From: Rhodobacter sp.
GTDB taxonomy: Bacteria > Pseudomonadota > Alphaproteobacteria > Rhodobacterales > Rhodobacteraceae
NCBI GenBank assembly: GCA_013824045.1
Contig: PNND01000335.1
Location: 1-11,635, forward strand
Length of the DNA: 11,635 bases
Direction: 5' to 3'
The notes under the pieces are model-generated. The model did not search any database. It saw nothing but the letters and a program-made list of their open reading frames with translations, and had not been told where the DNA came from. The translations under genes were made by a program, and so were the position numbers. This document shows, one piece after another, positions 1-7,471 of the stretch (its first letter is position 1; each line of letters opens with the position of its first letter).

Positions 1-1
1 T

Positions 2-910
2 ACCCTGCCCGAGACACGGTCGCTGATCACCAAGACGGCGCGGAATGCCGATGATCTGGTGCCGCCCTTCCGCGAGGCCTTTCTGGCGATTGACGAGAAA
101 TGGGCCGATCCGGCGGTGTGGCAGGCGATGCGATCCTCGGCCAGCCCCTATACGGCGGATTTCTATCTGTCGGCGATGGATCTCGAACGGGCATCGGATG
201 GCAGCATCCAGCGCGTGGATGAGAACAAGCGGATCTATCTGTACCTCTTTACCAAGACCTTCCTCATATCGGCGCTGATCACCTTTATCTGCCTGCTGCT
301 GGCCTTCCCCGTGGCGCATCTTCTGGCGACGTTGCCGATGGCAAAGGCGAACCTGTTGATGATCCTTGTGCTGTTGCCGTTCTGGACATCGCTTCTGGTG
401 CGGACGACAAGCTGGATCGTGCTTTTGCAGGGGCAGGGGGTACTGAACGACCTGTTCGTGGCCTTTGGTTTCATCGGTGACGATGGGCGGCTGAAGATGA
501 TCTACAATCAGGCTGGAACCATCATCGTGATGACCCATGTGCTTCTCCCGTTCATGATCCTGCCGCTCTATTCGGTGATGCGGGTGATCCCGCCGAGCTA
601 TGCCCGTGCGGCGCGCAGCCTTGGGGCGACAAGCTGGACGACGTTCCGGCGCATCTATCTGCCGCAGACGCTGCCGGGGATCGGGGCCGGGGCGCTTTTG
701 GTGTTCATTCTGGCGGTGGGCTATTTCATCACGCCGGCGCTGGTGGGCGGCGCGGATGGGCAGCTGATTTCCAACCTGATCGACTTTCACATGAAGAATT
801 CGAACTGGTCGATGGCGGCGGCTCTGTCTGCGATGCTGCTGGCGGGGGTGCTGGTCCTGTACTGGCTCTATGACCGGCTGATCGGCATCGACAACCTGAA
901 ACTCGGCTGA
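2..910 (+). CDS. ABC transporter permease, PotB-type (5' end outside window)
   Basis: Inner-membrane permease subunit of a binding-protein-dependent ABC importer, most like the PotB/spermidine-putrescine group. The frame is open to the left edge without a stop, so the gene starts before the window; 302 residues are visible. The GTG at 59 is an internal Val codon, not the start. About the first 75 visible residues are hydrophilic, probably a periplasmic stretch between the first and second membrane segments, as seen in long alphaproteobacterial versions. Then come several hydrophobic helices. The cytoplasmic EAA loop that contacts the ATPase is clear at about residues 199-226 (YARAARSLGATSWTTF, then RRIYLPQTLPG). 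The second permease follows after 10 nt, so the two form a heterodimeric channel. The ATPase and binding protein are not in the window and probably lie upstream. The family call is firm; the substrate is inferred. Confidence 0.9.
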   Translation, partial: TLPETRSLITKTARNADDLVPPFREAFLAIDEKWADPAVWQAMRSSASPYTADFYLSAMDLERASDGSIQRVDENKRIYLYLFTKTFLISALITFICLLLAFPVAHLLATLPMAKANLLMILVLLPFWTSLLVRTTSWIVLLQGQGVLNDLFVAFGFIGDDGRLKMIYNQAGTIIVMTHVLLPFMILPLYSVMRVIPPSYARAARSLGATSWTTFRRIYLPQTLPGIGAGALLVFILAVGYFITPALVGGADGQLISNLIDFHMKNSNWSMAAALSAMLLAGVLVLYWLYDRLIGIDNLKLG

Positions 911-920
911 GGATACGCGC

Positions 921-1859
921 ATGGCCCTGCCCATCTATGCAAGCCCGCTGGAGCGCCTCTGGCATTACACCTATCTGGTGCTGTGCACGCTGATCTTCAT
1001 CTTCCTGATTTCGCCTATCCTTGTGGTCATCCCGCTGTCGTTCAACGTGGAGCCCTATTTCACCTTTACCGAGGCGATGCTGCGCTTTGATCCGGCGGGC
1101 TATTCGCTGCGCTGGTATGACCTGCTGCTGACCGGCGGGATGCAGGCGCCCGAGGCGCTGCGCGACGGCGCATGGTGGCGGGACATGTGGGAGAATTCCA
1201 CCTGGGTGCGGGCGGCAAAGAATTCGGTCATCATCGGGTTCTGGGCCACGATCTTTGCCACCGTGCTGGGCACGCTGGCGGCACTGGGCCTGAGCCGCCC
1301 GGAAATGCCCTATCGGCGGACGATCATGGCGATCCTGATCAGCCCGATGATCGTGCCGATCATCATCATCGCGACGGGGCTGTTCTTCTTCTACTCCAAC
1401 CCCTGCTCGATCATCGGCACCGAATGCGGGCGGCTGACCAGCACCTATCTGGGGGTGATCCTTGCCCATACGACGCTGGGGATTCCCTTTGTCATCATCA
1501 CGGTGACGGCGACGCTGTCGGGGTTTGACCAATCGCTCATCCGTGCGGGGGCAAGCCTTGGCGCCTCGCCGTCGCGGACCTTCTTCAAGGTGGTGATGCC
1601 TTTGATCCTGCCGGGTGTGGTGTCGGGGGCGCTGTTTGCCTTTGTCACCTCATTCGACGAGGTGGTGGCGGTGCTGTTCATCGCAGGCCCCGATCAGCAG
1701 ACGATCCCGCGGCAGATGTGGAACGGCATCCGCGAGGCGATTTCCCCGGCCATTCTGGCGGTGGCGACGATCCTTGTGATCATCTCCATCGGGCTTTTGG
1801 CGACGGTGGAACTCTTGCGGCGGCGGTCCGAGCGGTTGCGGGGCGTGACGCCGCAGTAA
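921..1859 (+). CDS. ABC transporter permease, PotC-type
   Basis: Second inner-membrane permease of the same importer, 312 residues. The ATG at 921 follows TGAGGA, which overlaps the preceding stop codon, with 7 nt spacing. TM1 is at about residues 16-40 and is followed by an unusually long hydrophilic loop (about 41-98) before TM2. Further helices lie at about 101-125, 134-158, 174-198, 229-254 and 276-297. The EAA loop is at about 203-232 (SLIRAGASLGASPSRTFF, then KVVMPLILPG). Two cysteines, Cys162 and Cys169, lie in a short loop predicted to face the periplasm and could form a disulfide. A basic C-terminal tail (LLRRRSERLR) fits a cytoplasmic end. It is probably co-transcribed with the upstream permease. 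Substrate specificity cannot be read from permeases; a polyamine-like cation is the usual annotation for this pair. Confidence 0.92.
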   Translation: MALPIYASPLERLWHYTYLVLCTLIFIFLISPILVVIPLSFNVEPYFTFTEAMLRFDPAGYSLRWYDLLLTGGMQAPEALRDGAWWRDMWENSTWVRAAKNSVIIGFWATIFATVLGTLAALGLSRPEMPYRRTIMAILISPMIVPIIIIATGLFFFYSNPCSIIGTECGRLTSTYLGVILAHTTLGIPFVIITVTATLSGFDQSLIRAGASLGASPSRTFFKVVMPLILPGVVSGALFAFVTSFDEVVAVLFIAGPDQQTIPRQMWNGIREAISPAILAVATILVIISIGLLATVELLRRRSERLRGVTPQ

Positions 1860-1889
1860 GCGGGAGTGCGATTTTTCATGCGGAGAAAC

Positions 1890-1905
1890 GGGCGCTGACG
1901 CGCCT
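1890..1905. terminator. possible bidirectional terminator between convergent genes
   Basis: A hairpin with stem GGCGC/GCGCC, loop TGAC and an extra G-T pair at the base sits in the 55-bp gap between the permease stop (1859) and the stop of the convergent AEC gene (1915). Read leftwards it is followed by CGTTTCTCC, a poor T-tract; read rightwards there is only TT. The position suits a shared terminator, but the stem is short and the T-runs are weak. Confidence 0.3.
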
Positions 1906-1914
1906 TGGCGGTGA

Positions 1915-2853
1915 TCAGGGCAATATCTGCAGCCAGACCCAGATGGTACCGATCGACAGCGCCGTGGCGATGAGCACGGTCGAGGCGGCCACGCGCTTGG
2001 CCACACCATAGAGATTGGCGAAGAGGAAGGCGTTCACACCGGGGGCCATGGCGGCCGTCATCACTGCCGAGCGCAGGCCTGCGGTATCAAGGCCCAGCAC
2101 GTAACGGCCCGTAAGGTAGGTCAGCGCCGGGTGCAGGATCAGCGAGCAGGCGCAGAGCATGGCGATGATGCGGAAATCGCCATCGGGGCGGTAGCGCAGG
2201 AGCACCCCGCCAAGGCCGAACAGCGCCGTGGGGATGGCGGTGGCCGCGACGAGGCCGACGGCGGACCACGCCACTTGCGGCAAAGGCAGTCCGGTGAGGT
2301 TGACGATGAAGCCTGCCGTGATGCCAATGACGAGGGGCTGGGAGAAGATCGCCTTGACGATCTGGCGCAGCAAGGCGGGGCCGGACAGGCCCTGTCCACG
2401 CGTGCGGGCCCATTCCATCAGCGCGATGCCGAAACCGTAGAACAGGGGCGAGTGGATCGAGATGATGGCGAAGTTGCCGGCCAGCGACTCGGTTCCATAG
2501 GCGCGTTCGGTGATGGGCACGCCGAGCAGGAGGGAGTTGGAGAAGAGCGCCACAAAGCCAATGGCGGTGGCATCCGTCACCGGGCGGCGGAAGAGCCAGA
2601 TGGCGCCGCTAAAGGCCAGGGCAAAGCTGGCAAAGGCCGCGATGTAGAAGGACAGGAACAGCGCAGGTTGAAAGGTGGCCGACAGGTCCAGCCGGGCAAT
2701 GGAGGCAAACAGCAGTGTGGGCGCTGCGAAGTTCTGCGCATAGCGCATGAGGCCGTCGACGGCGGCCTCCTCAAACAGCTTGGCGCGGGCGGCGGCATAG
2801 CCGAAGCCGATCACGAGGAAGACCGGCAGGATGACATCCAGAAGGGCGTTCAT
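1915..2853 (-). CDS. AEC family transporter (auxin efflux carrier superfamily)
   Basis: Ten-helix secondary carrier of the AEC family; bacterial members export or import small organic acids, and the substrate here is unknown. It has 312 residues, normal for the family, starting at the ATG at 2853. Hydrophobic segments run through the whole protein, with a short central polar loop around residues 149-163. Family signatures visible are the FSNSLLLGVPI stretch at about 104-114 (the usual N-x4-G-x-P element) and, in the second half, MAPGVNAFLFANLYG, the typical conserved patch before the final helices. It is the last gene of the minus-strand unit, 6 nt after the MBL hydrolase stop. There is no good Shine-Dalgarno at short range, so translation may depend on reinitiation. 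It has no obvious functional link to the genes before it and may be a lineage-specific addition to the operon end. Confidence 0.9.
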   Translation of the reverse strand: MNALLDVILPVFLVIGFGYAAARAKLFEEAAVDGLMRYAQNFAAPTLLFASIARLDLSATFQPALFLSFYIAAFASFALAFSGAIWLFRRPVTDATAIGFVALFSNSLLLGVPITERAYGTESLAGNFAIISIHSPLFYGFGIALMEWARTRGQGLSGPALLRQIVKAIFSQPLVIGITAGFIVNLTGLPLPQVAWSAVGLVAATAIPTALFGLGGVLLRYRPDGDFRIIAMLCACSLILHPALTYLTGRYVLGLDTAGLRSAVMTAAMAPGVNAFLFANLYGVAKRVAASTVLIATALSIGTIWVWLQILP

Positions 2854-2859
2854 CGGGCG

Positions 2860-3672
2860 CTATGCCTGATTGTCGTAGGTGATCACCATGCCATCATGGG
2901 CGGGGCGGATATAGGGGGGCAGTTCGGCGGTAAGCTCTGCGAAATCAAGGTCGTGGTGCATGTTGGTGATCACGGCGCGGGCAGGCTGCGCGCGGGCGAT
3001 CCAGCCAAGGGTCATGTCCAGATGGGCATGGGTGGGGTGCGGCTTGCGGCGCAAGGCATCGACAATCCAGCAGTCGAGGCCCGCGAGAATTGGCCAGCTT
3101 TCCTCGGGGATGGCGACGGCATCGGGAAGATAGGCGAGGGGGCCGATGCGAAAGCCAAGCGCATCCATGCTGCCATGGTTGGCATAGAAGGGCGTGAATT
3201 GCAGCGTGCCGCCTGCGCCATGGATATGGATATCGCCATCTATGGCATTCAGGTCGAGGATGGGCGGATAGGGGCTGCCTGCGGGTTGCACGAAGGCATA
3301 GCCGAAGCGGGCGATCAGCGCGTCCTGCGTGGGGCCATCGGCCCAGACGGGCAGGCGGCGGCGGATGTTGAACACGATCTGGCGTAGGTCATCGAGGCCG
3401 TGGACATGATCGGCATGGGAATGGGTATAGAGCACAGCATCCAGCGTGCCGATGCCCGCATCGAGCAATTGGTCGCGCATGTCGGGCGTTGTGTCGATCA
3501 GCACGCGGGTGGTGCCGTCGCTGGTTTCGCGCTCCACCAGCAAGGAACAGCGGCGGCGGCGGTTCTTGGGGTTGGTGGGGTCGCATTGGCCCCAGTCGCC
3601 GCCCGGCGGGCCGAGGCGGGGAACGCCACCCGAGGAGCCGCAGCCGAGGATGGTGAAGCGCAGCGTGGCCAT
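2860..3672 (-). CDS. MBL-fold metallo-hydrolase (PhnP-like)
   Basis: Cytoplasmic metallo-beta-lactamase-fold hydrolase, 270 residues. The di-metal signature HSHADH is at 84-89; further likely ligands are His166 in YANHGSMDALGF, Asp184 in YLPDA and a histidine of NMHHDLD at 239-240. The N-terminal TILGCGSSGGVPR and the Cys30/Cys42 pair in the GQCDPTNPKNRRRRCS stretch mark the subgroup related to PhnP (phosphoribosyl cyclic phosphodiesterase). No phn genes are nearby, so the phosphonate role does not follow, and the substrate is unknown. The ATG at 3672 overlaps the TGA of the tatD-family gene by one base (TGATG), and AGAGG lies 7 nt upstream of it. The pairing downstream of a TatD-family gene is, from general knowledge, common in alphaproteobacteria. 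Confidence 0.92.
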   Translation of the reverse strand: MATLRFTILGCGSSGGVPRLGPPGGDWGQCDPTNPKNRRRRCSLLVERETSDGTTRVLIDTTPDMRDQLLDAGIGTLDAVLYTHSHADHVHGLDDLRQIVFNIRRRLPVWADGPTQDALIARFGYAFVQPAGSPYPPILDLNAIDGDIHIHGAGGTLQFTPFYANHGSMDALGFRIGPLAYLPDAVAIPEESWPILAGLDCWIVDALRRKPHPTHAHLDMTLGWIARAQPARAVITNMHHDLDFAELTAELPPYIRPAHDGMVITYDNQA

Positions 3673-4493
3673 CAGGCGGCCTCTGCGCGGCGTGCGGCGC
3701 GGGTGAAGAGGCGATCGAAATTCGTGGTGGTGGCAGCGGCGAAGGCGACATCAGAAAGGCCGAAGAGCTGCGCGCCGGTCTTTGCGGTAAAGGCGGTATA
3801 GGCCGGTTCATTGCGTTTGCCGCGATAGGGAATCGGGGCGAGATAGGGGCTGTCTGTTTCCAGCAGAATACGATCAAGGGGCGCGGCGGCGAAGATGTCG
3901 CGGAGTTCCTGTGATTTCGGAAAAGTCGCGATGCCGGTCATGGACAGGTAGAAGCCCAGATCCAGCGCGGCCTTGGCCAGCGCCGGGCCGGAGGAGAAGC
4001 AGTGCATGACGCAAGAATAGGGCTTGGCGCGGAAGCCTGCGGTCAGGATGGCGGCCATATCCTCATCGGCAGCGCGGGCGTGGATTATGAGGGGCAGGCC
4101 CGTTTCCTGCGCGGCGGTGATGTGGATGCGGAGCGAGGTCTTCTGCACCTCGGCCGAGTCGGCGGTGTAGTGATAGTCGAGGCCCGTCTCGCCGATGCCC
4201 ACGAATTTGGGATGCTGGGACAGGGCGACAAGCTGATCGACGGTGACCAGCGGTTCTTCATGCGCGCTCATCGGATGGGTGCCGGCGGCGTAGAAGACGC
4301 CGTCATAGGCTTCGGCAATCGCGCGGACGCGGGGTTCGTTCTTCAGCCGCGTGCAGATCGTGACCATGCGGCGCACGCCTGCGGCGCGGGCGCGGGCGAT
4401 CACCTCGGGCAGTTCCTGTTCGAAATCGGGGAAATCGAGGTGGCAGTGGCTGTCGACGAGTTCGGGCAGCGGATCGTTTGGCGCGGTGGTCAT
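3672..4493 (-). CDS. TatD family metal-dependent hydrolase
   Basis: TIM-barrel metal-dependent hydrolase; studied family members are DNases acting in repair or DNA degradation. It has 273 residues from the ATG at 4493. Metal ligands and motifs in order are DSHCHLD (His16, His18), GTHP 71-74, GIGETGLDYH (Glu102), IIHAR (His138), MHCF (His164) and LETDSPYLAP (Asp214), then the PYRGKRNEP substrate loop. All usual ligands are present, so an active enzyme is expected. An in-frame TTG at 4496 would add one residue; I prefer the ATG because GGGTGAG ends 7 nt before it. The gene begins 6 nt after the holB stop and overlaps the MBL gene by 1 nt. The exact paralogue (TatD, YcfH or YjjV type) is uncertain; the YcfH-like position after tmk-holB fits best. 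Confidence 0.95.
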   Translation of the reverse strand: MTTAPNDPLPELVDSHCHLDFPDFEQELPEVIARARAAGVRRMVTICTRLKNEPRVRAIAEAYDGVFYAAGTHPMSAHEEPLVTVDQLVALSQHPKFVGIGETGLDYHYTADSAEVQKTSLRIHITAAQETGLPLIIHARAADEDMAAILTAGFRAKPYSCVMHCFSSGPALAKAALDLGFYLSMTGIATFPKSQELRDIFAAAPLDRILLETDSPYLAPIPYRGKRNEPAYTAFTAKTGAQLFGLSDVAFAAATTTNFDRLFTRAARRAEAA

Positions 4494-4499
4494 CAATGC

Positions 4500-5639
4500 T
4501 CACCCATGGGCGAGCGATCCCGCCGTCTCTTCCAGTTTCAGCACCATATCCATGAGAAGCGCGGCAGGGTCAAGGTTGACCGCTTTGCCACGCCGCGCAC
4601 GTTGAGCGAGGGTTTGGGCGATATCGGCCCAGTGGCGGGCAGCATCGGGTGCAGCGGACAGGCGGGTGATCAGCGCGGCCTCGCCCGGTGCGGCCTCGGG
4701 CGGCAGGTGGCGGGTGGCGGCGGCGCGGGCAAGGCGGGTGAGGAAGAGGTCGATCAGGGTAAGGATGAGGTCGAATTGCTGTTCGGCCCCGCGGCCCGCC
4801 CCGGTTTCGGCCAGCGCGAGCAGGCGGGGGCGATCCAGCCGGGGCAGGGTGGAGAAGAGGGCGATGAGGGTGGCATAAAGCTTGAGCCCATCAAGATTGG
4901 TCAGGCGGAAGGCTTCGCCGACCGAGCCGCCCGCCAGTTCGGCAAGGGGTTGGGTCTGATCCGGCGCGACCTCGCCCCCCGCCTGTGTCAGGGCCTGAGC
5001 CAGCGCGCCGGGGGACAGCGGGGTAAGGCGCAATTCGCGGCAGCGCGAGCGGATGGTGGGCAGCAGGCGGTAGGGTTGATGGGCGATGAGGAAGAAGGTG
5101 GCCCCTGCGGGCGGTTCTTCCAGCAGCTTGAGCAGCGCGTTGGCGGCGCTGGGGTTCATGTCATCGGCGGCGTCTATGATCGCGGCGCGGCGGCCCCCAT
5201 CGGCGGCGGAGAGGGTGAAGAAGGATTTCATCCGGCGGACCTCATCCACCGTGATGTCCTGTTTCAGGCGCGCGGCCTTTTCATCCCACGGGCGGCGCAG
5301 CAGGAACAGGCGCGGTTCGGCCAGCGCGCGCATGCGGCGGGCGAGCGGGTCGTCCTCGGGCGTGTCGAGTGTCATGGGGGGCGGCGGCGCGCCGAACAGG
5401 CCGCCATCATCGGCAGGGGCGGCCAGCAGGAAGCGGGCAAGGCGCCAAGCGAGCGTGGCCTTGCCCACGCCGCGCGGGCCGGTGATGAGCCAGCCGTGAT
5501 GCATCCGCCCGCCATTGAAGGCCGAAAGAAACGCCGCCTCGGCCCCGTCATGCCCGAAGAGGCGTGGGGTTTCGCGCGGATGCGGGGCGCCTTCGATACG
5601 GTCGGGTTCTGGGATGTCTTCGGGGGCGGTGACGGCCAT
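4500..5639 (-). CDS. holB: DNA polymerase III subunit delta'
   Basis: Delta' subunit of the replicative clamp loader, which with delta and gamma/tau opens and loads the beta sliding clamp. It has 379 residues, slightly longer than the E. coli protein. The AAA+ core is visible: Walker-A-type GPRGVGKA at 54-61, a Walker-B-like IIDAADD at 154-160, LLKLLEEPP at 169-177 and the SRC sensor-1 motif at 198-200. The C-terminal half is the helical collar region. The Cys of the SRC motif is the only cysteine, so the zinc-binding cysteine module between Walker A and Walker B in E. coli HolB is missing; a Pro/Gly/Asp-rich stretch (about 73-105) occupies that place. It follows tmk by 2 nt and has only a weak ribosome-binding site, so coupling is likely. 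Confidence 0.95.
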   Translation of the reverse strand: MAVTAPEDIPEPDRIEGAPHPRETPRLFGHDGAEAAFLSAFNGGRMHHGWLITGPRGVGKATLAWRLARFLLAAPADDGGLFGAPPPPMTLDTPEDDPLARRMRALAEPRLFLLRRPWDEKAARLKQDITVDEVRRMKSFFTLSAADGGRRAAIIDAADDMNPSAANALLKLLEEPPAGATFFLIAHQPYRLLPTIRSRCRELRLTPLSPGALAQALTQAGGEVAPDQTQPLAELAGGSVGEAFRLTNLDGLKLYATLIALFSTLPRLDRPRLLALAETGAGRGAEQQFDLILTLIDLFLTRLARAAATRHLPPEAAPGEAALITRLSAAPDAARHWADIAQTLAQRARRGKAVNLDPAALLMDMVLKLEETAGSLAHG

Positions 5640-5641
5640 GG

Positions 5642-6259
5642 TCAGCCCATATCCGCCAGAACGGTGCGCAGGATATCGGCGGCCACGGCTTCGGGTGTAA
5701 GCGCGCCGTCGATGGTGCGAAAGCGGGGATGCTCTGCGGCAAGCGCAAGAAAGCCCGCGCGCATCTGGATTTGGGTTTGCAGGCCCATATCCTCGAACCG
5801 CAGTTCGGTTCCGGCCCGGGCGCGGGCGCGCGACAGACCGATGGCGGGGTCAATGTCGACAAGGATCGTCAGGTCGGGTTCGGTGGCGATCATCAGATCG
5901 TGCAGGCGGTTCACCGTGGCGACAAGATCGCCGCGCGTGATGCCCTGATAGATGCGGGTGCTGTCGGCAAAGCGGTCGGTGATGACGATCTCGCCCCGCG
6001 CCAATGCCGGGCGGATGGTCTTTTCCAGATGGTCACGGCGGGCGGCGGTGAAGAGCAGAATCTCAGTTTCCGGCGACCAGCGGTCGGGATCACCTTCCAG
6101 CACAAGGCGGCGGATTTCTTCGGCCCCGGTAGAGCCGCCCGGTTCGCGGGTGAGGGTGACCGTGTGGCCCTGTGCGCGCAGCGCGTCGGCAAGTAGCCGG
6201 GCCTGCGTCGATTTGCCGGAACCGTCGATGCCTTCAAAGCTGATGAAGCGGCCTGCCAT
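5642..6259 (-). CDS. tmk: dTMP kinase (thymidylate kinase)
   Basis: Phosphorylates dTMP to dTDP with ATP, an essential step in dTTP supply. It has 205 residues, the usual length. Motifs are the P-loop GIDGSGKST at 10-18, TREPGG at 37-42 and DRFADSTRIYQG from 95 (the DR motif with the tyrosine that stacks near the nucleotide). An arginine-rich LID segment, LSRARARAGTELRFEDMG, is typical of the E. coli-type enzyme with catalytic arginines in the LID. I chose the ATG at 6259: it starts the conserved MAGRFISFEG and overlaps the carboxypeptidase stop by one base (TGATG). The frame stays open upstream but without similarity. There is no Shine-Dalgarno before this ATG, so translation probably depends on coupling to the upstream gene. 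Confidence 0.96.
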   Translation of the reverse strand: MAGRFISFEGIDGSGKSTQARLLADALRAQGHTVTLTREPGGSTGAEEIRRLVLEGDPDRWSPETEILLFTAARRDHLEKTIRPALARGEIVITDRFADSTRIYQGITRGDLVATVNRLHDLMIATEPDLTILVDIDPAIGLSRARARAGTELRFEDMGLQTQIQMRAGFLALAAEHPRFRTIDGALTPEAVAADILRTVLADMG

Positions 6260-7443
6260 CAAGAGGCGGGGGCGGCATCGCCTGCGCCCTGACCCGACAG
6301 GTATTGCTGCATCAGGCGCTGGGCGGCGGTGGAAAGCCGCTTGGTAAAACCGCCTGCGGCGACATCGGTTTCGGCCACAAGCGGGATGCGGGCATCGGGC
6401 AGATCGGGGACATGGACGATCAGTTCCGCCAGTTGCTGGCCCGCCGTGATGGGGGCCTGCACTGGGCCGGTATAGATCACCTCGGCGCTGACTGTGTCCT
6501 GCACCTGGGCTGGCACCAAAAGCCGCACATCTTCGGCGGGGACCAGACCGACCGTTTCGGCCGCACCCAGCCAGACCGGTGCTTCGGTCACCCGGGCGCC
6601 TGCCTTGACGATGGTCTTTTCGGTGAACTGGCGGAAGGCCCAATTCACGATCGCCTCGGATTCCTCGGCGCGGGCCTTGTCGGATTCGAGGCCGGTGATG
6701 ACAAAGATCACCCGGCGGTCACCCATGACGGCAGAGCCCACAAGGCCATAGCCCGCCTCGGAGGTGTGCCCGGTCTTGAGCCCGTCAGCGCGCCAGTCAG
6801 AGGCCGCAATGCGCAGGAGCGGGTTGCGGTTGCTGGCATTGGCGGGCGCGCGGTCGAGGTAGTTGAATTCGGTTTCGGCAAAGATCGGATAGTATTCAGG
6901 GAATTCGCTGATCAGCCGCTTGGCGAGGATGCCCAGATCGCGCATCGACTGGCGATGGCCATCGGCGGGCCAGCCGGAGGAATTCTTGAACACCGAATTC
7001 GTCATCCCCAGCGCTTGAGCGCGTTTCGTCATCTCTTCCGAGAATTTCTCTTCCGATCCTGCCAGACCTTCGGCCACCACCACACAGGCATCATTGCCGG
7101 AGTTGATGATCATGCCGCGGATCAGGTCGATGGCGGTGGGGCGGTCGGTTTCATTGAGAAACATCGTCGATCCCCCCATCGCCTTGGCGCGGGAGGACAC
7201 GGAGAAGGTGGTTTCCGGCGAGACGCGGCCATCGCGCAGCGCCTCGAACAGCATGTTGATCGTCATCAGCTTGGACATCGAGGCCGGTGGAAGGGCGATG
7301 TCGGCGTTCTTGTCCAGAAGGACCGTCTGCGTCGTCATGTCATAAACCCATGCCGCCGTGGCGCGGGTCTCAAAAGCGCGGGCGGGCAGGGCCGCCACCA
7401 GCAGCAGGGCGGCCAGAGCGACGGTGCGGCGCAGGGTGATCAT
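6259..7443 (-). CDS. D-alanyl-D-alanine carboxypeptidase, PBP5/6 family
   Basis: Periplasmic, probably membrane-anchored low-molecular-weight penicillin-binding protein that removes the terminal D-Ala from peptidoglycan pentapeptides, limiting cross-linking. It has 394 residues. A signal peptide covers residues 1-23 (basic MITLRR start, Ala/Leu core, ARA cleavage site). The serine-peptidase triad is complete: SMSK 55-58 (Ser55 nucleophile, Lys58), SGN 115-117 and KTG 223-225. The rest holds the beta-rich PBP5 C-terminal domain and a final amphipathic helix (GGFTKRLSTAAQRLMQQYL) that would lie on the membrane. The ATG at 7443 is chosen because AAAGGA lies 9 nt upstream and it starts the signal peptide; an in-frame upstream ATG at 7542 would run into the SPOR gene. 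It begins 28 nt after that gene's stop. Confidence 0.95.
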   Translation of the reverse strand: MITLRRTVALAALLLVAALPARAFETRATAAWVYDMTTQTVLLDKNADIALPPASMSKLMTINMLFEALRDGRVSPETTFSVSSRAKAMGGSTMFLNETDRPTAIDLIRGMIINSGNDACVVVAEGLAGSEEKFSEEMTKRAQALGMTNSVFKNSSGWPADGHRQSMRDLGILAKRLISEFPEYYPIFAETEFNYLDRAPANASNRNPLLRIAASDWRADGLKTGHTSEAGYGLVGSAVMGDRRVIFVITGLESDKARAEESEAIVNWAFRQFTEKTIVKAGARVTEAPVWLGAAETVGLVPAEDVRLLVPAQVQDTVSAEVIYTGPVQAPITAGQQLAELIVHVPDLPDARIPLVAETDVAAGGFTKRLSTAAQRLMQQYLSGQGAGDAAPAS

Positions 7444-7471
7444 CCGGGTTCGTCCTTTCGGCTGGGCGTGT

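Noticed and set aside
2131..3387. A 418-codon plus-strand frame opposite the AEC and MBL genes
   Set aside because: Its composition mirrors the codons of the opposite strand, with no domain or ribosome-binding site; it is a shadow of the real genes.
4002..5948. A 648-codon open frame on the plus strand, antisense to holB and the TatD-family gene
   Set aside because: The minus-strand genes here have clear motifs and tight junctions. The antisense translation is Gly/Arg/Ala-rich with no recognisable domain, as expected of a shadow frame in GC-rich DNA.
5642..6643. A longer 333-residue start for thymidylate kinase
   Set aside because: The extra 128 residues are Arg/Pro/Gly-rich, overlap the carboxypeptidase gene and have no similarity; the ATG at 6259 matches the family start.
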